Source of the DNA: Polaromonas sp.
Lineage (GTDB): Bacteria > Pseudomonadota > Gammaproteobacteria > Burkholderiales > Burkholderiaceae_C
DNA: 64,000 nt
Assembly: GCF_029945685.1 (NCBI RefSeq)
Contig: NZ_JAQSDA010000009.1
Span: forward strand, 1-64,000
Direction of reading: 5' to 3'
The position numbers and the translations under genes were made by a program. The notes beneath the pieces were generated by a model. That model saw only the letters and a list, made by a program, of their open reading frames with translations. It did no database searches and was not told where the DNA came from. This document shows, in pieces, positions 34,838 to 42,915 of the stretch; position 1 is the stretch's first letter; each line of letters begins with the position of its first letter.

Positions 34838-35833
34838 ATGCGTTTTTTTGAACACCAGGAGCGGGCCCGCGCCGAAACCCGGCAATTGCTGCTGCTGTTC
34901 GCCTTGACGGTGGCCGCCCTGGTGCTGGCCGTCAATGCCGCGCTGGCCCTGACCTGGCATCTGCTGACGCCGGGTGGGACGGGCTACCCGGCGTATTTTT
35001 TCAGCGTCAACACCGGCATGACCCTGCTCTTTGTGCTGGGTGGCTGGTGGCTGGAGACCTCCAGCCTGCACGGTGGCGGTGAAAAACTGGCGCGGCGTGT
35101 GGGTGCCCGTGAAGCCTGGCCCGCCAGCCGGCTTGATGAGCAAAAGCTTTGCAATATTGCGTCCGAACTCGCCATTGCCGCCAGCATGCGCGTGCCGCAG
35201 GTCATGGTGCTGGAACGCCAGAGCAGCATCAACGCCTTTGCCACCGGCTGGGACGAGGACGACGCGGTCATCGCCGTCACGCGCGGTGCGCTCGACGGCT
35301 TGAACCGCGACGAACTGCAGGGACTGGTGGCCCATGAACTGAGCCATATCCGCGAAGGCGATACCCGGCTCAACATGCGGCTGGCCGGCATGGTGTTCGG
35401 GCTGGAGCTGATCTTCAACCTGGGCGCCGGCATGTGTGAGCCCGACGAGAACGGACGGCGCTCGGTGCTGGTGCTGCCGGGTCTGGCCATTCTGGCGGCC
35501 GGTTTCCTCGGCTGGCTGGCGGGCCGCGCCCTGAAGGCGGCCGTGTCGCGCCAGCGCGAGTTCCTCGCCGATGCGCGTGCGGTCCAGTTCACGCGCAGCC
35601 GCGATGGACTGGGGGGTGTGCTGCGCAAGGTGGCCAGCCAGCAGGGCGCGGGAGGCACAGCGTTTTTTCATCCGGCGGTGCAGCACATGCTGCTGGTCGG
35701 CCAACAGGCCCGGGTGCACTGGCTGGACTCGCACCCGCCGCTGGCCGAGCGGATCCGCCGGATCTACGGTCGTGCCATGCCGGGGCTGACCGACGGCGAG
35801 CCCGCACCGACCCGTCCCGACCCCCCGTTCTGA
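34838..35833 (+). CDS. HtpX-like M48 zinc metallopeptidase
   Basis: 331 residues. Two N-terminal membrane helices (about 20-45 and 55-75) are followed by a cytoplasm-facing protease domain. The zinc motif HELSH is in GLVAHELSHIREGD, and the third ligand Glu is in QREFLADARAVQF. Two further helices lie between them (about 205-230). HtpX-like enzymes degrade damaged membrane proteins. ATG 34838 is chosen; the frame is open upstream into lemA but lacks protein-like sequence. The preceding gene encodes LemA, its common partner. Confidence 0.85.
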   Translation: MRFFEHQERARAETRQLLLLFALTVAALVLAVNAALALTWHLLTPGGTGYPAYFFSVNTGMTLLFVLGGWWLETSSLHGGGEKLARRVGAREAWPASRLDEQKLCNIASELAIAASMRVPQVMVLERQSSINAFATGWDEDDAVIAVTRGALDGLNRDELQGLVAHELSHIREGDTRLNMRLAGMVFGLELIFNLGAGMCEPDENGRRSVLVLPGLAILAAGFLGWLAGRALKAAVSRQREFLADARAVQFTRSRDGLGGVLRKVASQQGAGGTAFFHPAVQHMLLVGQQARVHWLDSHPPLAERIRRIYGRAMPGLTDGEPAPTRPDPPF

Positions 35834-35999
35834 GCCCCGGAGCCAGACGGGAGGTGGCTCCTGCGATCGACCGGAACAGCCTCATCGGGCCGGGCACCTG
35901 GCTGCGAACGGCCGCCAGGACTGGTCTAATAGGTGCAGTGCGGCCCGCTTCCGGGCGGCTTGAAGCAGCAGCGCCCCAGGGGCTGCCGTCACAGGATTG

Positions 36000-37376
36000 A
36001 TGCAAGACAACAAGACCACCCCCATCCCTCTGTGGCGCCAGCTGCAGGGGGCGGCTTCTTTATTGATGGCCATTCGCGCCGGCCGCTCCATGACGGCGGC
36101 GCTCGAAGACATCGACTCCAGCCTCCGGCCCGGCGTGCAGGCCCTGGGGTTTCATGCGCTGCGCTGGCTGGGCCGTGCTGAAGCCCTGCGCCAGCAACTG
36201 GCCCAGCGACCTCCTCCTCCGGAGGCCGATGCCTTGCTGTGTGTCGCTTTGGCCCTGGCCTGTACGGACAGCGGCTCCGACGACGCTACCGCCGGCCATC
36301 TGCCGGAAGGCGACAGCCCCCGTTATACCGCCTACACGCTGGTGGACCAGGCCGTGGAAGCGGCCAAGCGCGATGAGGCCACGGTGCACCAGGCCAGCTT
36401 CATCAACGGCTGTCTACGCCGCTTCCTGCGCGAGCGCGACGCGCTGCTGTCTGCGACGCAAAGGCATCCGCAGGCGGTCTGGAACCACCCGCAGTGGTGG
36501 ATAGACCGGGTGCGCAAGGACCACCCCGAGCACTGGCAGGCCATCCTGCATGCCAACAATGCCAAAGCGCCACTGATCCTTCGGGTTAATACAAGAAAAA
36601 CGACTCCAGCCCAATACCTGAAAGCGCTGACAGCTATGAATATAGTAGCAAGTCAGGTTGGCCCCCAAGGGGTGGTTCTGGCGACACCGAGCGCGGTGAC
36701 GGCGCTGCCCGGGTACGCCGAGGGGCATTTTTCGGTGCAGGACGCGGCGGCCCAGATGGCGGCTCCCTTGCTGCTCGATGGGCTGGACCCGACCGCTGGC
36801 GCGCCGCTGCGGCTGCTCGATGCCTGCGCCGCACCCGGCGGCAAAACGGCGCATCTGCTGGAACTCGCCGACTGCGAGGTCACGGCGCTCGATATCGATG
36901 CGCGTCGCTGCGAGCGCATGGTGCAGAACCTGCAGCGCCTGGACCTGCAGGCGGACATCCGCGTGGGCGACGCCGCCCGCCCCGATGCCTGGTGGGACGG
37001 CCGGCTTTACGACGGCATCCTGCTCGATGCGCCGTGTACTGCGTCAGGGATTGTGCGGCGCCACCCCGACGTGCGCTGGCTGCGCCGGCCCACCGACATC
37101 GCCCAGCTGGCTGCGCTGCAGGCGCGGCTGCTGGAAACCTTGTGGCCGCTGCTGCGGCCGGGCGGCCGGCTGCTGTACTGCACCTGCTCGGTTTTCAGGG
37201 CCGAAGGCGAGCAGCAGGCCCAAACGTTTGTTACGCACCACAAAGACGCTCATTTCATGCCGTCACCCGGTCATTTGCTACCCCAAAGTGGCGCCCTGGA
37301 GACCGTCTTCCCGGACAATTTGGAAGGTGAGCACGACGGTTTCTTTTACGCAGTTTTTGAAAAACGCAAAGCCTGA
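36000..37376 (+). CDS. rsmB: 16S rRNA (cytosine-967-C5)-methyltransferase
   Basis: 458 residues. An N-terminal NusB-like RNA-binding domain (about 15-150) precedes the methyltransferase domain. The SAM motif CAAPGGKT, the DAPCTASG motif with one active-site Cys, and YCTCSVF with the catalytic Cys are present. A 49-base interspersed repeat at 36601-36649 encodes TTPAQYLKALTAMNIVAS in the linker between the two domains. The next genes are a DUF4390 protein and ntrY, in the same direction; rsmB-DUF4390-ntrYX is a recurring order in betaproteobacteria. Confidence 0.93.
   Translation: MQDNKTTPIPLWRQLQGAASLLMAIRAGRSMTAALEDIDSSLRPGVQALGFHALRWLGRAEALRQQLAQRPPPPEADALLCVALALACTDSGSDDATAGHLPEGDSPRYTAYTLVDQAVEAAKRDEATVHQASFINGCLRRFLRERDALLSATQRHPQAVWNHPQWWIDRVRKDHPEHWQAILHANNAKAPLILRVNTRKTTPAQYLKALTAMNIVASQVGPQGVVLATPSAVTALPGYAEGHFSVQDAAAQMAAPLLLDGLDPTAGAPLRLLDACAAPGGKTAHLLELADCEVTALDIDARRCERMVQNLQRLDLQADIRVGDAARPDAWWDGRLYDGILLDAPCTASGIVRRHPDVRWLRRPTDIAQLAALQARLLETLWPLLRPGGRLLYCTCSVFRAEGEQQAQTFVTHHKDAHFMPSPGHLLPQSGALETVFPDNLEGEHDGFFYAVFEKRKA
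36601..36649 (-). repeat. 49-bp interspersed element, copy C (in frame within rsmB)
   Basis: On the minus strand it begins GCTACTATATTCATAGCTG, has a central CAGCGC and ends GGGCTGGAG, keeping the 49-base spacing. Agreement with copies B and E is 26 of 49 each, the weakest of the six. It is translated in frame. Confidence 0.5.
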
Positions 37377-38016
37377 CTCGGCGCTGCGGCGGCTGCTGGC
37401 GTTCTGGGTGTGCACCGTGGTGGCGCTGGCCGGCCAGGCGGCGCTGGCGACCGAGGTGACCCTGTTGAAGATGGAGCGTTCGGATGAGGGCGTGTACCTG
37501 TCCGCCAGCGTCCATTTCGACCTGCCCCCTGCCGTTGAAGACGCGCTGCTCAAGGGCATTCCCATGTTTTTTGTGGCCGAGGCCGACATCTATCGCAGCC
37601 GCTGGTACTGGTACGACAAACGCATCACCACCGCGACGCGGACCATGCGCCTGGCGTTCCAGCCGCTGACCCGGCGCTGGCGTTTCAACGTGCTGCCCGG
37701 CGCCATCAGCGTCACCGGCTTGCGTGCCTCGTTCAGCCAGAACTACGACAATCTTGACGATGCCCTGGCGTCCATCCAGCGGTTTTCGCGCTGGCGGATC
37801 GCCGATGCGGCCGAAGTCGAACCCGGTGTCCGGCACAACGTCGATTTCCGCTTCCGGCTCGACCTCTCGCAGTTGCCGCGTCCCTTCCAGATCGGCGTGG
37901 CGGGGCAGAAAGACTGGGCCATCACCGTTGAAACCAACCGCGACCTGGTGGCCGAACCGATTCGCGACCTGTCCAGGGATCTCTCTAAGGAAGCCGTCAA
38001 AGAGGCGGAGAAGTGA
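37327..38016 (+). CDS. DUF4390 family exported protein
   Basis: About 229 residues. It matches the betaproteobacterial DUF4390 family (PF14334) found between rsmB and ntrY. A hydrophobic signal-like segment (LLAFWVCTVVALAGQAALA, about residues 23-41) suggests export; the rest is a beta-rich domain with MFFVAEADIYRSRWYWYDKR. The start is not certain: GTG 37327 lies inside the end of rsmB and is the first plausible start that keeps the signal segment. The stop overlaps the ntrY GTG start (GTGA). Function unknown; a link to the NtrYX signal is only suggested by position. Confidence 0.75.
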   Translation: MSTTVSFTQFLKNAKPDSALRRLLAFWVCTVVALAGQAALATEVTLLKMERSDEGVYLSASVHFDLPPAVEDALLKGIPMFFVAEADIYRSRWYWYDKRITTATRTMRLAFQPLTRRWRFNVLPGAISVTGLRASFSQNYDNLDDALASIQRFSRWRIADAAEVEPGVRHNVDFRFRLDLSQLPRPFQIGVAGQKDWAITVETNRDLVAEPIRDLSRDLSKEAVKEAEK

Positions 38017-40292
38017 GCCTGAAGGGCCATGTCTCGTCGCTGAAAAGCAGTCCTGCGTTTCGCTGGTCGGTGGGTGTCGGCGTGGGCATCATGGCCGCAC
38101 TGGGGCTGGTGCTACTTTTTTTGCTGACCCAGGCCACCGGTAACCGGGAGCTCTACGAACGCAACTACGTGCTGTTGTTCGGGCTGAACGTGGCGGTGGC
38201 CGGCCTGCTGCTGCTGGTCATCAGCTGGATCGTGCTGCGGTTGATCCTGCGCCTGCGCAAGGGCAAGTTCGGCAGTCGCCTGCTGGTCAAGCTGGCCGCC
38301 ATCTTTGCGCTGGTGGGTCTGCTGCCCGGCATGATGATTTACGTGGTGTCCTACCAGTTCGTTTCGCGCTCGATCGAAAGCTGGTTTGACGTGAAGGTCG
38401 AAGGCGCCCTCGATGCCGGTCTGAACCTGGGCCGCGTCACGCTCGATACGCTGGCCACCGAGCTGGGCAACAAGACCCGTGCGGCCGCGGGCCAACTGAC
38501 GCAGACACCCGATGCCTCGGCCGGTCTGGCGCTGGAACGCCTGCGCGAGCAGCTGGCCGTCAGCGACGTCGTGTTGTGGACGGCGTCCGGGCAGATGATT
38601 GCCAGCGCCGGCGACTCGCGCTACTCCCTCAAGCCCGAGCGGCCGCCGGCGCAATTGCTGCGCAGTGCCCGCAACCAGCGCGTGGCCACACAGATAGAGG
38701 GCCTCGACGAGGTGGCACTGCCTGGCGCCGAGCCGCCGGGCAGTGCTGCAAGTCTTGCCGCGGGCAGTGCGACCCCGCCCCGCATCAAGGCTCTGGCGCT
38801 GATCAGCAACCCCAATGTCGGGCTGCTTGGCGAGATCCGTTTCCTGCAGGTGACGGAAGTGTTGCCGGCCAGCCTGGTCGCCAACGCCATCGCCGTGCAG
38901 GAGGCCAACCGCGAGTACCAGGAGCGCGCCCTGGCCCGGGGTGGCCTGCGCAAAATGTACATAGGCACACTCACGCTCAGTTTGTTCCTGGCGGTGTTTG
39001 GCGCCGTGCTGCTGGCAGTGTTGCTGGGCAACCAGCTGGCCCGGCCCCTGCTGGTGCTGGCCGAAGGGGTGCGGCAGGTGGCCCAGGGCGACCTGACGCC
39101 CAAGGCGGCCCTGCAGGGAAAGGACGAACTGGGCGGGCTGACCCGTTCCTTTGCCGACATGACCCAGCAACTGGCCGACGCACGCGGGGCGGTGCAAAAA
39201 AGCATGGATCAGGTGGACGCCGCACGCGCCAACCTGCAGACCATCCTGGACAACCTCACCGCCGGCGTCATGGTGCTGGACCTCAAGGGGCGTATCCAGA
39301 CCAGCAACCCCGGTGCCACGCGCATCCTGCGTGTGCCGCTGGCGGCCTATCACGGGCGCTCGCTCAGCGACATTCCGGGGCTGCAGGTTTTTGCGCAAGG
39401 CGTGCAGGCCCAGTTCGACGCCTACTTTGGCGAGAACCAGCTGCACGATGTGGAGCACTGGCAGCAATCGTTCGAACTCAATGCCGCGCAGCCCGGCGCA
39501 CCTGACAACGCCATCACGCTGATTGCGCGCGGCGCCAAGATGCCCGGCAGCGAATGCCTGCTGGTGTTCGACGATGTGTCCGAAATGGTTTCTGCCCAGC
39601 GCGCCCAGGCCTGGGGCGAGGTGGCGCGCCGGCTGGCCCATGAGATCAAGAACCCGCTCACGCCCATTCAGCTGTCGGCAGAGCGGCTGGAGATGAAGCT
39701 CACTGGCAAGGTGGCCGAGCCCGAACAGATTCTGCTGACCAAATCGGTCAAGACCATCGTTGACCAGGTCGATGCCATGAAACGTCTGGTCAACGAATTT
39801 CGCGACTATGCCCGCCTGCCGGCTGCCGAACTCAAGCCCGTCGACCTCAATGCGCTGGTCAATGACGTGATGCAGCTTTACGCCAGTGAGAACGCCGTGG
39901 TGCCGGTTGACACCGAGCTCGACCCGGCTTGCCCCCCGATCAAGGCAGATTCGCAACAGATACGGCAGGTCATTCACAACTTGTTGCAAAACGCCCAGGA
40001 TGCCCAGGAGGGACGGGTAGATGGCCGCGTGCTGCTCAAAACCGAGTACTCGGAAACCTCAAAACGGGTGCGTCTGACGGTGCGCGACAAGGGCACGGGC
40101 TTCCCGGAACACATTCTGAAACGGGCCTTCGAACCCTATGTCACGACCAAGGTCAAGGGCACCGGTTTAGGGCTGGCCGTCGTCAAGAAAATCGCCGATG
40201 AACACGGCGCGCGCGTGGATATTTCCAATCGCCTGGTTGACGGCGTCGTTCAAGGCGCCCAAGTATCGTTATCATTTGCGGTTGTGACATAA
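38013..40292 (+). CDS. ntrY: Nitrogen regulation sensor kinase NtrY
   Basis: 759 residues from a GTG start overlapping the previous stop. Four membrane helices (about 20-40, 50-75, 90-115, 315-340) enclose a periplasmic region; then come HAMP, PAS, HisKA with H543 in RLAHEIKNPLTPIQ, and an ATPase domain ending with GTGLGLAVVKKI. NtrY phosphorylates NtrX and responds to nitrogen or redox state in related bacteria. ntrX follows 66 bases downstream. Confidence 0.9.
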   Translation: MSLKGHVSSLKSSPAFRWSVGVGVGIMAALGLVLLFLLTQATGNRELYERNYVLLFGLNVAVAGLLLLVISWIVLRLILRLRKGKFGSRLLVKLAAIFALVGLLPGMMIYVVSYQFVSRSIESWFDVKVEGALDAGLNLGRVTLDTLATELGNKTRAAAGQLTQTPDASAGLALERLREQLAVSDVVLWTASGQMIASAGDSRYSLKPERPPAQLLRSARNQRVATQIEGLDEVALPGAEPPGSAASLAAGSATPPRIKALALISNPNVGLLGEIRFLQVTEVLPASLVANAIAVQEANREYQERALARGGLRKMYIGTLTLSLFLAVFGAVLLAVLLGNQLARPLLVLAEGVRQVAQGDLTPKAALQGKDELGGLTRSFADMTQQLADARGAVQKSMDQVDAARANLQTILDNLTAGVMVLDLKGRIQTSNPGATRILRVPLAAYHGRSLSDIPGLQVFAQGVQAQFDAYFGENQLHDVEHWQQSFELNAAQPGAPDNAITLIARGAKMPGSECLLVFDDVSEMVSAQRAQAWGEVARRLAHEIKNPLTPIQLSAERLEMKLTGKVAEPEQILLTKSVKTIVDQVDAMKRLVNEFRDYARLPAAELKPVDLNALVNDVMQLYASENAVVPVDTELDPACPPIKADSQQIRQVIHNLLQNAQDAQEGRVDGRVLLKTEYSETSKRVRLTVRDKGTGFPEHILKRAFEPYVTTKVKGTGLGLAVVKKIADEHGARVDISNRLVDGVVQGAQVSLSFAVVT

Positions 40293-40358
40293 CAACACTG
40301 CGAGCCCGGAGGTGGGTACCGCAGAATCGACAACTGCAGGCAGGGGTAGCGTTTCAAC

Positions 40359-41036
40359 ATGGCAAACATTCTGGTAGTCGATGATGAGCTGGGCATACGT
40401 GACCTGCTCTCCGAAATTCTCAACGACGAAGGACATCAGGTCGAACTCGCAGAGAACGCCGCGCAGGCGCGCGCCGCGCGTGGGCGATCCCGGCCCGACC
40501 TCGTGCTGCTCGATATCTGGATGCCGGACACCGACGGTGTGACGCTACTCAAGGAGTGGTCTTCCAGCGGTCTGTTGAGCATGCCGGTGATCATGATGAG
40601 CGGACACGCCACCATCGACACGGCCGTGGAAGCCACCAAGATAGGCGCGATTGCCTTTCTTGAAAAACCCATCACGCTGCAAAAGCTGCTCAAGGCGGTC
40701 GAGCAAGGCCTCATCAAATCGGCAGGCCGCAAACCATTGGCGGCTCCTGCAGCACTGCTGCATGCGGTGGACATGACGGTGGAAGTCGCGATGACCGGCC
40801 AGGTGATGCCTGTGGCGGTAGACCTCGGTCCGCAAGCCACGCAGAGTTTCCTGCTCGAAAAGCCGCTACGCGATGCGCGCGACGAGTTCGAAAAAGCCTA
40901 TTTCGAGTTTCACCTGGCCAAGGAAGGCGGCTCCATGACCCGCGTGGCAGAAAAGACCGGGCTGGAGCGCACCCACCTGTACCGCAAGCTCAAGCAGCTC
41001 GGCGTTGACCTGACCCGGGGCAAGCGCGCCGCCTGA
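40359..41036 (+). CDS. ntrX: NtrX-type response regulator without AAA+ domain
   Basis: 225 residues. The receiver domain has phospho-acceptor D52 and K103. The C-terminal part (about 165-222) is a Fis-type helix-turn-helix (MTRVAEKTGLERTHLYRKLKQLG). The sigma-54 AAA+ domain that makes up the middle of classical NtrX (about 450 residues) is absent, so this protein cannot act by sigma-54 activation. The short form is the one I expect in this bacterial family and is not a truncation: the HTH is intact. tRNA-Phe follows immediately. Confidence 0.88.
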   Translation: MANILVVDDELGIRDLLSEILNDEGHQVELAENAAQARAARGRSRPDLVLLDIWMPDTDGVTLLKEWSSSGLLSMPVIMMSGHATIDTAVEATKIGAIAFLEKPITLQKLLKAVEQGLIKSAGRKPLAAPAALLHAVDMTVEVAMTGQVMPVAVDLGPQATQSFLLEKPLRDARDEFEKAYFEFHLAKEGGSMTRVAEKTGLERTHLYRKLKQLGVDLTRGKRAA

Positions 41037-41054
41037 TATATAATCTGAGGCTCA

Positions 41055-41130
41055 GGCCCGGTAGCTCAGTCGGTAGAGCAGAGGATTGAAAATCCTTGTG
41101 TCGGTGGTTCGATTCCGCCCCAGGCCACCA
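41055..41130 (+). tRNA. tRNA-Phe (GAA)
   Basis: 76 bases with encoded CCA; the anticodon loop TTGAAAA gives GAA. The acceptor arms GGCCCGG and CCAGGCC leave a C-A mismatch at positions 5-68. A TATAAT box at 41039-41044 lies right before it. Everything downstream is accessory DNA, so this gene is a likely integration site whose 3' end has been replaced. Confidence 0.93.
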
Positions 41131-41146
41131 TATAAAACAAGCACTT

Positions 41147-41174
41147 AGGCCAGCCTTTTAGGTTGGCCTTTTTG
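41147..41174 (+). terminator. Terminator after tRNA-Phe
   Basis: AGGCCAGCC (41147-41155) pairs with GGTTGGCCT (41161-41169) with one G-T pair, followed by a run of T. Confidence 0.8.
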
Positions 41175-41356
41175 CTTTTTGTTTTTCATGTAGGCACTGT
41201 GTAGGCATTTGAGATGCGTGTAGGTCCACGCATTTACATGATAGCGAGCGACAACCGTCGTTATTTTGTCTGCCTGCACCGTTGTTATGGGTCCAGCAGA
41301 GAATTCGTGGCGTCTCGTGCGCTGGGGCCAAGATCCCCCTGCAGTGGGCCAAAACA

Positions 41357-41404
41357 GGCCTCCGAAGCCAAGGGTCATGGGTTAGATCCCCGCCAGCCGC
41401 ACCA
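41357..41404 (+). pseudogene. 3' half of a tRNA-Arg (CCG), probable attachment-site remnant
   Basis: From the anticodon stem to CCA the spacing fits a tRNA exactly: loop CTCCGAA (anticodon CCG), a 5-base variable loop, a T arm, acceptor 3' strand and ACCA. No matching 5' half is present; positions 27-28 do not pair, base 56 is A instead of C, and the T stem has a mismatch. It is not a functional tRNA. Elements that integrate into tRNA genes carry such 3' halves. Confidence 0.55.
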
Positions 41405-41862
41405 ATAGAAAATTCACGATTTAGACTCTCCGTCTGAAATTCGGGGCGTCACTGTAAGCGCCCATGTAAGCAAACTTGGTTGGGCGTACCTCGAACGCGT
41501 TTACCGGTTAGCTCTTGCGGGAGAGGCTTGGCCGGATTCGGCTGCCACCCTCTCCCCCAGTAAGCCAATAAACAAGCGCCTCTCGGGGTGCTTTTTTATT
41601 GCTTCCTACCAATGCTTCTGCCATTGGCTGCGGTGGTTGCAGGTCCTGGCCCTCGGCTCAGTTGGGCAAGGTTGCACCGCTCAACTGCCAAAATCGAGTC
41701 AAACTCGGCAGCCTCTTAGGCAGGTGCGGGCTCGACGGCTTGATCGAGCGAATTGCGCAGGCGTTATGCGAACCCTCATTGTTGGCCTATCATGCATCCC
41801 AACGACAATCTGAATTCGGGGTTGCTCAAAATTTAAGCAAAAAAAAGACAAGAATAGGCACT
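41405..41862 (+). other. Spacer before the ATPase-protease pair, with hairpins
   Basis: No gene is recognised here. A hairpin GGGAGAGG (41519-41526) / CCTCTCCC (41549-41556) is followed by a 7-pair stem and T-run at 41574-41600, a likely terminator for anything entering from the left. The frame of the next gene is open back to 41599 but the sequence before 41863 does not look protein-like. Confidence 0.4.
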
Positions 41863-42915
41863 GTGGCTAGCTCGGAACAACTTAAGGCGCTTATAAAGTC
41901 GCACATCAGTCGCGACGACGGACATTTTTATTCCGTCGCGATGCAGGTGGCCGCGCATGAAGCAAAGCTTGGTCATGGAAAGCTTGCGGAAGAGCTTCGC
42001 GACCTGATTGACTCGGGCAAGACCCGAGTCAGTCAAGACGCCTCCGGCAAGCTTGTGCCCATAGCAGGCAGTGTAAATATAGCGAACAAGCCGCGCGGTG
42101 AGCTTGCCAATCTGTTGACCGTGACTCATCCGGCCAACCGCTTGGGTGAAATGGTGTTGGATGACTTGGCCGTCAAGCAGCTTGCTCGCATCATCAAAGA
42201 GCAACGCATGCTAGCGCGGATTAAAGAGCACGGACTGTCCCCGCGCCGAAAGCTTTTGCTGGTAGGCCCACCTGGAACCGGTAAAACCATGACGGCATCT
42301 GCCTTGGCAGGTGAACTGGGCATCCCGCTGTTTTTGGTACGTCTCGATTCGTTGATTACCAAATTCATGGGTGAAACTGCTGCCAAACTGCGTCAAGTGT
42401 TTGATGCCATCGCAGACATGAGAGGCGTCTATTTTTTCGACGAGTTTGATGCGATCGGCTCGCAGCGCGGTGCCGCAAATGATGTGGGCGAAATTCGGCG
42501 AGTGTTAAATAGTTTTCTGCAGATGATTGAGCATGATCAGTCGAACAGTTTGATTATCGCCGCAACAAACCATCCCGAAGTCTTAGACAACGCGTTGTTC
42601 CGGCGCTTCGATGACGTGGTGGAGTATCACTTACCTACGCCAACGCAGGCGCTGAATCTGATTAGATTTCGTTTAGGGGGGTTTGCTCCCAAGCCCTTTA
42701 AGAGAGAGGGTCTAGTCGAGCAAGCGGAGGGACTTAGCTACGCTGAAATTTGTCGAGCTGTGGATGATTCCATCAAGGATGCGATCATGCATGATCAGAC
42801 AAAGGTGCAACGGGTGGAGTTGGGGCGTGCGTTAGAGGAACGCCGCCTCATTGGCGCAAAGCGGGCCAATAACAATAAGCACACGTCAAATCATGCCGGA
42901 ACAAGCCCAAGATAA
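41863..42915 (+). CDS. AAA ATPase of an IetAS-type defence pair (IetA-like)
   Basis: 350 residues from GTG 41863. The N-terminal 100 residues are helical (QVAAHEAKLGHGKLAEELRDLID). The AAA domain has Walker A at 135-142 (GPPGTGKT, K141), Walker B with D193 and E194 (YFFDEFDAI), a sensor Asn in IAATNHPEVLD and an Arg finger region ALFRRFDD. It overlaps the downstream subtilisin-like protease gene by 23 bases, so the two are translated together. This ATPase plus subtilase pair is the arrangement called IetAS, reported as an anti-phage system and earlier in plasmid stability. The DNA is more A/T-rich than the core genes. The pairing is clear; identity with IetA is by architecture. Confidence 0.78.
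   Translation: MASSEQLKALIKSHISRDDGHFYSVAMQVAAHEAKLGHGKLAEELRDLIDSGKTRVSQDASGKLVPIAGSVNIANKPRGELANLLTVTHPANRLGEMVLDDLAVKQLARIIKEQRMLARIKEHGLSPRRKLLLVGPPGTGKTMTASALAGELGIPLFLVRLDSLITKFMGETAAKLRQVFDAIADMRGVYFFDEFDAIGSQRGAANDVGEIRRVLNSFLQMIEHDQSNSLIIAATNHPEVLDNALFRRFDDVVEYHLPTPTQALNLIRFRLGGFAPKPFKREGLVEQAEGLSYAEICRAVDDSIKDAIMHDQTKVQRVELGRALEERRLIGAKRANNNKHTSNHAGTSPR

Noticed and set aside
41145-41378. Minus-strand 77-codon frame after tRNA-Phe, considered as an integrase end
   Set aside because: No tyrosine recombinase motif (R..HxxR..Y) and part of it is the terminator read backwards. The TGTAGG repeats near 41190-41230 could be integrase arm sites, but this is too thin to call.
41518-41558. 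Possible second tRNA remnant (GGGAGAGG...CCTCTCCC)
   Set aside because: The stem is good but there is no anticodon or T arm between; treated as a plain hairpin.
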